Source: a virus
Direction: 5' to 3' (one strand)
IMG/VR virus record: IMGVR_UViG_3300037234_000173
Coordinates: 1-26,160 of that record
Length of the DNA: 26,160 nucleotides
Both the position numbers and the translations under genes were made by a program. Within the stretch, counting starts at the first letter, position 1; each line of letters begins with the position of its first letter. Shown here one piece after another: positions 15,212 through 20,116 of the stretch. Under the pieces are notes generated by a model, which worked only from the letters and a program-made list of their open reading frames with translations, did no database searches and was not told the origin of the DNA.

Positions 15212-15359
15212 AAACCAAAACCCTTATCTCAGCAGCTTCCTTTTTCGGATATTTAGCAGCAATGTAAGCAAAACTTGCAGCATCACACTTCTTCTGTTGT
15301 TTCTCAAGTTTCGCTTTCTCACGTTCATACTTCTTTTTCAGTGTTTCAAGTCCGGTCAT
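15189..15359 (-). CDS. 56-residue coiled-coil protein
   Basis: The start was set at ATG 15359, with GGTGGTG just upstream; an in-frame TTG at 15371 is an alternative. Residues 3-25 are a Lys/Glu-rich coiled coil (LETLKKKYEREKAKLEKQQK), followed by an Ala-rich helix. It overlaps the downstream gene by 23 bases. Function unknown. Confidence 0.55.
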   Translation of the reverse strand: MTGLETLKKKYEREKAKLEKQQKKCDAASFAYIAAKYPKKEAAEIRVLVYAETLDW

Positions 15360-15396
15360 ATCACCACCCAAAGTTAAATTTAAACCACTCCACCAA

Positions 15397-15576
15397 CTAT
15401 ACTTTATACTTACAAGAAAACTTCAGCGTTCCATCCCTGTATTGATACGTGTAAAGCCTAGACTTTCCAATATTATCTGGGTGTATCCCCATCTTTAATG
15501 CTTCCAGTGCATCAATTACCTTTTGTATGCTTTGTGCTTCTTTATCGTGGACATAAATATCTTCAGTCGTTTTCAA
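15397..15576 (-). CDS. 59-residue protein starting with TTG
   Basis: The frame has no ATG near its start. TTG at 15576 is preceded by AGGAGG at the ideal six-base spacing, whereas the TTG at 15582 would fall directly against it. The protein then reads MKTTEDIYVHDKEAQSIQ, with a helix (KVIDALEALKMG) and strand-rich end (SRLYTYQYRDGTLKFSCKYK). The strong ribosome site lies inside the end of the upstream gene. No family is recognised. Confidence 0.65.
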   Translation of the reverse strand: MKTTEDIYVHDKEAQSIQKVIDALEALKMGIHPDNIGKSRLYTYQYRDGTLKFSCKYKV

Positions 15577-15775
15577 TCTCAACCTCCTCTATTTTACCAC
15601 AGTCACATTCATAGTCAAACCAATAACCACCAACACCGAGCATCTCTCCGCATACGTTACAGACGAAGTGCTTCTGGCCTAAGCCATCCACACCCCATCC
15701 AACCTTTCTAGCGTAAACTGTTTTCTCTGTATTGGTCGCTAACTTGTGCGCTGTTGTTTCTTTCGTATTTCTCAT
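15563..15775 (-). CDS. 70-residue zinc-ribbon protein
   Basis: ATG 15775 was chosen over in-frame 15799 because AAGGG lies seven bases upstream. The protein has FVCNVCG and, 17 residues later, YECDCG, the Cys pairs of a zinc ribbon, followed by an acidic end (KIEEVEIEND). It overlaps the upstream gene by 68 bases in another frame and carries the next gene's ribosome site in its end. Target unknown. Confidence 0.65.
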   Translation of the reverse strand: MRNTKETTAHKLATNTEKTVYARKVGWGVDGLGQKHFVCNVCGEMLGVGGYWFDYECDCGKIEEVEIEND

Positions 15776-15914
15776 AATAAGCCCTTCCAGCTTCCACATA
15801 TAATTCGTTAAAGTCTACGTTGTTTTCTTCTGCTGCTTTCACGATAATTGCTTTGATCTCGTTTTCTTCTACCAGGTTTATTTGGTCTGCTATTTTGTTG
15901 GCTAAGTTTTTCAT
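15708..15914 (-). CDS. 68-residue acidic helical protein, first gene of the operon
   Basis: The protein begins MKNLANKIADQINLVEENEI and has a helical, Glu-rich body (KAAEENNVDFNELYVEAGRA). The ATG at 15914 has CGGAGAACGAA upstream and is the first gene after the promoter at 15962-15989. Its last 68 bases overlap the zinc-ribbon gene. No family is recognised. Confidence 0.65.
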   Translation of the reverse strand: MKNLANKIADQINLVEENEIKAIIVKAAEENNVDFNELYVEAGRAYYEKYERNNSAQVSDQYRENSLR

Positions 15915-15961
15915 TTCGTTCTCCGGTTAAGTTTTAAGTTGTCCCTCATTCCTATAACTAC

Positions 15962-15989
15962 ATAATAACATGTATAACAGTTAATGCAA
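15962..15989 (-). promoter_or_regulatory. Promoter for the 15914-14510 small genes
   Basis: On the minus strand TTGCAT (15989-15984), a 16-base spacer, TATTAT (15967-15962), with start near 15955. The spacer contains CTGTTATACAT, an 11-base sequence that recurs at 19137-19147; on the plus strand ATAACA is repeated at 15965 and 15974. Both suggest a bound regulator. Confidence 0.6.
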
Positions 15990-16200
15990 GCGTAATCGAC
16001 ATCCACCCAAAAATAAAACCAACCAACACCAAACGCTCACACAACACATTCTAAGCACGTTACAAGCTAACGCATACCAATAGACCAATTTACACTTTGC
16101 GTTGCGTGTTGGTAGCGTACAGCGTGTAGAAACGGTATTTCCATGTGTAAGCAATGGTGCTAGGTTTAGTCTGTCCAGAACAACCATTGTTTTGTCCAAA

Positions 16201-16510
16201 AGGTAGTTAAGGTAATTAAAAACCTATAGTCATATAGTAAATAGTAGTTAAATAATAATAATATAAATATAAATAAATAAGTAAATACATAGACTTAGGT
16301 TGGTTTGGATTGGCTTAACTACCTAGACCCCCCTCGCGTAAAAGTTAGGGTTGCCTGAACTTATACAAGAGAGCAAGTAAATGAGCTTTTGAATGCCCAC
16401 AATCCGATTTTAGGTATCTAACTATACCTAAATAGCAAATAAGCACGCACATACAAGTGCATATAACTACCTAACGCCTCTGGAATTAACTACTTTAACT
16501 ACTTTAAGTA
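16201..16510. repeat. Iteron-like TTAACTACYT repeats
   Basis: Copies by eye: 16201-16212 (inverted, AGGTAGTTAAGG), 16243-16252 (inverted, TAGTAGTTAA), 16314-16326 (CTTAACTACCTAG), 16463-16474 (ATAACTACCTAA), 16485-16497 (ATTAACTACTTTA) and 16494-16507 (TTTAACTACTTTAA). A weaker copy, CTAACTATACCTA, is at 16418-16430. The core is TTAACTACYT. The first two are inverted and flank the AT-rich stretch together with the third copy; the last two overlap in tandem. Confidence 0.55.
16411..16430. repeat. Inverted repeat TAGGTAT-6-ATACCTA
   Basis: Perfect 7-base arms (16411-16417 and 16424-16430) with a 6-base centre CTAACT. The size and symmetry are like an operator for a dimeric regulator. It overlaps the weak copy of the TTAACTACYT repeat. 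Confidence 0.45.
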
Positions 16511-16569
16511 CTATTTTGCTACTGTATTTGGTGATTATTTAGTATTCAATGGATTATTTTTGCGATTTG

Positions 16570-16578
16570 TGGTATAAT
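16570..16578 (+). promoter_or_regulatory. Extended -10 promoter for the HNH gene
   Basis: TGGTATAAT: a perfect -10 hexamer (16573-16578) with the TGN extension; no good -35 is visible. A start near 16585 gives a leader of about 89 bases containing GTTGG (16609-16613)/CCAAC (16623-16627), which can pair. Confidence 0.6.
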
Positions 16579-16673
16579 GAAGGAGTGGATAGACTTAGCG
16601 GTTGAAAAGTTGGATACTGTAGCCAACCTTCCACACTCACCCTACAGATAATCTCAATACAGAGAGGTTTCAA

Positions 16674-17201
16674 ATGGCAAAACTCACACAAGCACGACTC
16701 AAGGAAGTACTAAACTACGATAAAGAAACTGGTTTGTTCACTTGGATGGTAAGTAATTCGTGGTGCAGTGAAAAAGACACCGCTGGAACCAAAGAAAATA
16801 ATGGTTATATCCGTATAAGTATAGACGGGAATCGTTATGTTGCCCACAGGTTAGCATGGCTATATGTTAACGGTTATTTTCCAGAAAACCAAATCGACCA
16901 CATAGATAGAGCAAGAGACAATAATAAATGGGTAAATCTCCGTGAAGTTTCTACCCAGTGCAATATAAGAAACCGTGGGTTAAACTCAAACAATACGTCT
17001 GGAGTTGCTGGCGTTAATTTTGACATTACAAGTGACAAGTGGATTGCGAGGATAACGGTCAGTAGGCAAAAAAGGCAATTGGGAAGCTCTAAAGATTTTA
17101 TTGAAATGGTAGCACTTCGCTTGGCTGCCGAACAATGTGTCGGGTGGAGCGGTTGTGATAGTAGTAGTTCAGCATATCAATATATGCAGTCAATTAAATA
17201 A
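16674..17201 (+). CDS. HNH endonuclease with AP2 DNA-binding domain (homing type)
   Basis: A 175-residue protein. The N-terminal part has GYIRISIDGNRYVAHRLAWL (H58 R59), then the HNH core NQIDHID (D75, H76) and NKWVNLREVSTQCNIRN, with the conserved Asn residues. The second half (about 105-155) is an AP2-like three-strand plus helix domain: NTSGVAGVNFD, KWIARITV, and DFIEMVALRLAAEQ. This is the standard HNH-AP2 phage homing nuclease. It is on the plus strand between two minus-strand operons with its own promoter and AGAGAGG ribosome site, as expected for a free-standing selfish gene. Catalytic residues appear intact. Confidence 0.92.
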   Translation: MAKLTQARLKEVLNYDKETGLFTWMVSNSWCSEKDTAGTKENNGYIRISIDGNRYVAHRLAWLYVNGYFPENQIDHIDRARDNNKWVNLREVSTQCNIRNRGLNSNNTSGVAGVNFDITSDKWIARITVSRQKRQLGSSKDFIEMVALRLAAEQCVGWSGCDSSSSAYQYMQSIK

Positions 17202-17206
17202 CAACC

Positions 17207-17245
17207 AAAAAACCCCAACCACCGTTGATCTGGTAGATGGGGTTT
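17207..17245. terminator. Bidirectional terminator between HNH gene and minus-strand operon
   Basis: AAACCCCA (17210-17217) pairs with TGGGGTTT (17238-17245), with an inner ACCA/TGGT. On the minus strand six T follow the stem (17212-17207), a strong signal for the operon that ends at 17270. On the plus strand the tail is TTTGTTG, so it is weaker for the HNH gene. Confidence 0.75.
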
Positions 17246-17269
17246 GTTGCTACCGTGCAGGTTTTATGT

Positions 17270-17806
17270 TTACTTCCACTCCAACCATTCATCCAACCAT
17301 TCAAAATCATCGTCGTAATCAGCCCTGCCACAATGTACAAACATATTGTATGCAAAATCAATATTATCTTCGCTGTTCCAGTTTCCCTGCTTATCTACAG
17401 TGTACCCATTATCCTCCAACCACTCAACTATAGTGCTTGCTTTCTTAACGTACTGAGTATATGCAATCGGCTCAGCCTTGGTATAATAGCTTTCGCTTTT
17501 TTCTGTGCCGTACACTGGAATGTCTTTACTGGACAAGTGATAACTGGATACATACTGTTCTGTTGTTTTAATTCCACTAACTTCACACTCTACCTGCTCA
17601 CCACGCTTCAAATGCTCCGCAATAATGCTATTGCATCCAGTGTAATCAATTGGTTTTGTTTTGTACTTTTGCATTTGGTTCTCCTTTGGTAAATTAAATC
17701 CTTCTTGGAATATTTCGCTACGTTTGCAGTTTAATCTTTCGTAGTATTTAACGGTTACTTTGGCAATCTCAGATAATGCCTCTTCCTGTTCTGGTGTTAA
17801 ATTCAT
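17270..17806 (-). CDS. 178-residue protein with a strong internal start, function unknown
   Basis: The full frame starts at ATG 17806 (MNLTPEQEEALSEIAKV) behind a run of G. Inside it, AAGGAG followed by ATG 17674 gives a much better ribosome site in the same frame, starting MQKYKTKPIDYTGCNSI, 134 residues. Either the gene makes two products, or the short one is the real protein and the first 44 codons are a fused leader gene. The C-terminal half is acidic and Trp-rich (WLEDNGYTVDKQGNW, EWLDEWLEWK). No family is recognised. It is the last gene before the terminator at 17207-17245. Confidence 0.65.
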   Translation of the reverse strand: MNLTPEQEEALSEIAKVTVKYYERLNCKRSEIFQEGFNLPKENQMQKYKTKPIDYTGCNSIIAEHLKRGEQVECEVSGIKTTEQYVSSYHLSSKDIPVYGTEKSESYYTKAEPIAYTQYVKKASTIVEWLEDNGYTVDKQGNWNSEDNIDFAYNMFVHCGRADYDDDFEWLDEWLEWK

Positions 17807-17817
17807 ATCGCCCCCCC

Positions 17818-17940
17818 TTATTCCTCAACCACAAAACACTCACCACAAGCAACACACACCATCACAAGCTTTGTGGTAAGTACATTTACTTCGTGTTCAT
17901 GTCCACACTTGGGGCATGGTTCTATTATTGTTTTTAGCAT
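17818..17940 (-). CDS. 40-residue zinc-ribbon protein
   Basis: From ATG 17940 to TAA 17818, with GGAG six bases upstream. Residues CPKC (9-12) and CVAC (29-32) form the two Cys knuckles; between them are strands (HEVNVLTTKLVMV). It is little more than one zinc ribbon. It ends 12 bases before the next gene. Confidence 0.7.
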   Translation of the reverse strand: MLKTIIEPCPKCGHEHEVNVLTTKLVMVCVACGECFVVEE

Positions 17941-17949
17941 GGTTGGCTC

Positions 17950-18246
17950 CTATTTTGGCGTAACGGTGAATGGTTCGTATATTCTGGTAAAATTATGACG
18001 ACCTGAACCAAAAGCACCACTAATGGAGTTGTGAAGCTTTCCAGTATACGAATTACAATTATCTGGTGAAACAAGAGAATATTGTTCTAATGCACCAGCA
18101 AAAAAAACAAGTTGGTATTTTTCACCGTCCTTGTAGTGTTCAAACCACTGCCCAGCAGCTAGAAAAGGTTCCTCTTGTGGTGCAACCTGGCTCTCCAAGT
18201 TTTCAACTTCCAGTAAAAGCTCTTTTAACTTTTCACTTAATTTCAT
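17950..18246 (-). CDS. 98-residue protein, function unknown
   Basis: The N-terminal 25 residues form a Glu/Leu-rich helix (MKLSEKLKELLLEVENLESQ), followed by a beta-rich part with QLVFFAGALEQYSLVSPDN and GSGRHNFTRIYEPFTVTPK. GGAGGAGTGTGAA precedes ATG 18246, a strong site. No family is recognised. Confidence 0.65.
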   Translation of the reverse strand: MKLSEKLKELLLEVENLESQVAPQEEPFLAAGQWFEHYKDGEKYQLVFFAGALEQYSLVSPDNCNSYTGKLHNSISGAFGSGRHNFTRIYEPFTVTPK

Positions 18247-18258
18247 TTCACACTCCTC

Positions 18259-18675
18259 CTATCCATTATTAATCAAACAATCCAAATTATCAGCGAAGAT
18301 ACAAGCTAAACGCCTCTGCTCAATCGCACGTTCGCCACCTGTTGCATTATCAAGCTCAAGGCAAGCCTCTAGCAATGGTTCAAAATACTTTGCCTTGTTG
18401 GTGTCCTGTAGACCTCCAAAGATATACCCAATGGAAACAATCAAGAAAAGGCTCGTTACCGTTTCTGGAACCTTGGAGTTGATTGCTATTGCATTGGTAT
18501 TTATAAAACTGGACGCTCGGTTAAGGTCTTTTGTGGACTTTGGTATCTTGCGAAACACATTATCCAGTTCATCAGCCATCCATAGTAGTGTAGATGCCTC
18601 TGATGTGCTGCTGAGACCGCCTAGAGCGTTTCTGCATACTTCTATTTTTACTAGGGTTTTTGTTATGCTTTTCAT
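18259..18675 (-). CDS. 138-residue helical protein, function unknown
   Basis: The protein begins MKSITKTLVKIEVCRNALGG and is mostly alpha-helical. One hydrophobic helix near the middle (VTSLFLIVSIGYIFGGL) may be buried or membrane-associated; there is no signal peptide. The ATG at 18675 overlaps the TGA of the upstream gene (ATGA). Function unknown. Confidence 0.65.
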   Translation of the reverse strand: MKSITKTLVKIEVCRNALGGLSSTSEASTLLWMADELDNVFRKIPKSTKDLNRASSFINTNAIAINSKVPETVTSLFLIVSIGYIFGGLQDTNKAKYFEPLLEACLELDNATGGERAIEQRRLACIFADNLDCLINNG

Positions 18676-18818
18676 TTATTCATCCTCTGCAATTCACGCG
18701 CTATTATTAAACGCTGTTCAAGTTCTCTAATATACCATTTAAGATCAACAAGGTCTTTTGGTTTGAGTTTGTTTCCTTGATATAGGTGGTCTGCTCCTGG
18801 TGGGCGTTTTGGTATCAT
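18672..18818 (-). CDS. 48-residue basic protein, function unknown
   Basis: From ATG 18818 to TGA 18672 with a strong GGAGGTTAAACC site. The protein begins MIPKRPPGADHLYQGNKLKP and continues as a charged helix (DLKWYIRELEQRLIIARELQ). It overlaps both neighbours by ATGA. No family is recognised. Confidence 0.7.
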   Translation of the reverse strand: MIPKRPPGADHLYQGNKLKPKDLVDLKWYIRELEQRLIIARELQRMNK

Positions 18819-19105
18819 GGTTTAACCTCCGATAAAATTGCTTCATCAATCTTTAATTTACTTCTTACTGATACGCTATCTTTATTATTCTCATAGAACT
18901 CTTTTGCGTATTTTCTCTGGTAATCCCTTTGACCTTCAGCGTACTTTTTGTATTTTTCCTTGTTTTCTCTATAATCTTTTTTCTGAACTGAGCTATAACA
19001 CTCTTTACACCAACATGCTTGTCCATCTTTCGCACTTCTATCTTTGCCGAAGTCTTCTTTTGACTTTATTGTTTTGCATCTTGTGCATCTCTTTATTCCC
19101 AACAT
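18815..19105 (-). CDS. 96-residue Cys-pair protein, endonuclease VII-like N-terminus
   Basis: Residues 7-36 hold CTRC, then DFGKDRSAKDGQACWCKECY: the Cys-pair arrangement of the N-terminal zinc segment in T4 endonuclease VII-like and some HNH proteins. The rest is a very basic, Tyr/Lys/Glu-rich helix (KDYRENKEKYKKYAEGQRDY), with no visible catalytic HNH core. It may be a truncated or regulatory member. GGGGATTTGTA precedes ATG 19105. It is the first gene after the promoter-like region at 19148-19176. Confidence 0.65.
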   Translation of the reverse strand: MLGIKRCTRCKTIKSKEDFGKDRSAKDGQACWCKECYSSVQKKDYRENKEKYKKYAEGQRDYQRKYAKEFYENNKDSVSVRSKLKIDEAILSEVKP

Positions 19106-19147
19106 TACAAATCCCCTTTCTAGTTAATCTCAACTACTGTTATACAT

Positions 19148-19176
19148 ACACTAGCACCATACAAACAGCATTGCAA
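19148..19176 (-). promoter_or_regulatory. Candidate promoter for the 19105-17270 operon
   Basis: On the minus strand TTGCAA (19176-19171), 17-base spacer, TAGTGT (19153-19148). The -10 is weak. It lies just after the terminator at 19179-19221 and shares TTGCAATGCT with the plus-strand promoter at 22430. CTGTTATACAT at 19137-19147 lies just downstream of the -10, near the start point. Confidence 0.45.
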
Positions 19177-19178
19177 AC

Positions 19179-19221
19179 AAAAAAAGCACCAAAACCAAAT
19201 TTAATCGGTAATGGTGCTTTT
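19179..19221 (-). terminator. Intrinsic terminator of the primase operon
   Basis: AAAAGCACCA (19182-19191) pairs perfectly with TGGTGCTTTT (19212-19221), 10 bp, with an inner ACC/GGT. On the minus strand it continues as seven T in a row, a strong signal. It separates the primase operon from the next one. Confidence 0.85.
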
Positions 19222-19240
19222 CTCCTTGTCGGGGGTGGTT

Positions 19241-19420
19241 CTATTTATCTTTCATCATTTCAAATACAGCCTCCGCTATACCTTCAGCTATAGCCCTTGG
19301 TTTTTCCATTTCCATACGGTTCTCGTAAGGCACATTCACTTGGACAAAATCATTTCCAGTAATTATGTAATAATTTTCTCCTAGTATCTCAATACATTTT
19401 CTTTTGCATGGTTCACCCAT
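19241..19420 (-). CDS. 59-residue protein, function unknown
   Basis: From ATG 19420 to TAG 19241. The protein begins MGEPCKRKCIEILGENYYII, has strands in the middle and a helix rich in Met/Glu at the end (AIAEGIAEAVFEMMKDK). It overlaps the upstream gene's end by eight bases, and that region supplies a GAGGGTGG ribosome site. It is the last gene before the terminator at 19179-19221. Confidence 0.65.
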   Translation of the reverse strand: MGEPCKRKCIEILGENYYIITGNDFVQVNVPYENRMEMEKPRAIAEGIAEAVFEMMKDK

Positions 19421-19736
19421 TATTAGCCACCCTCTCCAGCTCTGCTAACTTACGCTTGGCAAAATAAATTATCTTATTAAGATCATACTCCAAACTAACA
19501 CCATCTTTCGTGCCGAGCCGATAAGTTGCCTTGAAAATATTACCTGTGGAAAAATCCATGTTCCTATGTTCGATCAAATCCTGTAACTCAATTGCTTCTT
19601 TTGGCAATGCGTACTGACTTGGTGTGCTACCACCTGTTTGTATATTCTTCACCTGTTTGGCACACAAGCAACATAAACCAAATTCAACAACCGCCAATTC
19701 ACCGCACACGCTACATTGCTGAAGCATCTTTGCCAT
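19413..19736 (-). CDS. Zinc-knuckle protein with DUF3310-like C-terminus
   Basis: A 107-residue protein. Residues 8-25 have CSVCG and CCLC, a zinc knuckle. The C-terminal part (IELQDLIEHRNMDFSTGNIF, then DLNKIIYFAKRKLAELE) matches the DUF3310 pattern of phage proteins. DUF3310 members are of unknown function and are often near nucleotide metabolism genes. ATG 19736 has GGAG upstream and overlaps the upstream gene by 26 bases in another frame. Confidence 0.65.
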   Translation of the reverse strand: MAKMLQQCSVCGELAVVEFGLCCLCAKQVKNIQTGGSTPSQYALPKEAIELQDLIEHRNMDFSTGNIFKATYRLGTKDGVSLEYDLNKIIYFAKRKLAELERVANNG

Positions 19737-19878
19737 CTTCTTTCTCCTTTTTAAGTTCCATTGTCATAAAAAACCAAATACCACAATTCTTTTCCGTACA
19801 CTTGTTAATCCCTAGTGCTTTACAGTCTCGAACACCTGACCGCCATGGGCATTTATATTGCATTTGTTGGAATTTCAT
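19711..19878 (-). CDS. 55-residue Cys protein, function unknown
   Basis: From ATG 19878 to TAG 19711. The protein starts MKFQQMQYKCPWRSGVRDCK and has four Cys at 10, 19, 27 and 32, followed by GIWFFMTM and a charged tail. The Cys pattern could bind zinc. GAGGG precedes the ATG, which overlaps the stop of the Lar-like gene (ATGA). Confidence 0.7.
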   Translation of the reverse strand: MKFQQMQYKCPWRSGVRDCKALGINKCTEKNCGIWFFMTMELKKEKEDGKDASAM

Positions 19879-20108
19879 TTTGTTACCCTCTTATTCCATG
19901 AAAAAAACGCCATGTGCTTTGCGCTGTTAAACCCAAATTGCACAGCATCGCTCTCCCAGCAATTACCACTCCGTGCGTCACATGGCAAGCACTCAACGTA
20001 ACAATATGTATACCCTGCTATCTCATCACAGGAACCATCATAAGTTTTAAAACGTATTGTTATATCCTCTTCTTCTCCGCAAAACGGGCATCTATTCAAC
20101 CTAACCAT
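19875..20108 (-). CDS. Lar-like restriction-alleviation family protein
   Basis: A 77-residue protein starting MVRLNRCPFCGEEED with CPFCG (C7, C10), a second Cys cluster (CYVECLPCDARSGNC) and a C-terminal AFFSWNKRV, the zinc-ribbon-plus-WN.R pattern of Lar-like proteins. In Rac prophage, Lar reduces restriction by type I enzymes; members in phages are often without tested function. ATG 20108 was chosen over an in-frame codon at 20183 because it lies eight bases after the primase stop, with AGGTG upstream. If functional, it would protect entering DNA. Confidence 0.7.
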   Translation of the reverse strand: MVRLNRCPFCGEEEDITIRFKTYDGSCDEIAGYTYCYVECLPCDARSGNCWESDAVQFGFNSAKHMAFFSWNKRVTK

Positions 20109-20116
20109 GCTTACAC

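Larger units (their letters stand above)
15915..16673. other. 759-base region without a convincing gene; candidate origin/control region
   Basis: The only longer frame (15981-16199, minus) has no ribosome site and no likely protein character. The region holds a promoter at each end, pointing outward (15962-15989 minus; 16570-16578 plus). Between them lie an AT-rich stretch (16240-16290, only 4 G/C in 50), TTAACTACYT-like repeats, and an inverted repeat at 16411-16430. The 10-mer ATAGACTTAG occurs at 16289-16298 and again at 16589-16598, exactly 300 bases apart. This mixture is typical of phage origins or switch regions, but no origin function can be shown from sequence. Confidence 0.45.

Noticed and set aside
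15981-16199. 72-codon minus-strand frame in the gene-free region
   Set aside because: No ribosome site, not coupled to a neighbour, and the protein would be a Cys/Leu/Trp mix without any family character.
16201-16510. CRISPR array in the repeat region
   Set aside because: The repeats are about 10 bases, irregularly spaced and in both orientations; there are no uniform spacers and no cas genes.
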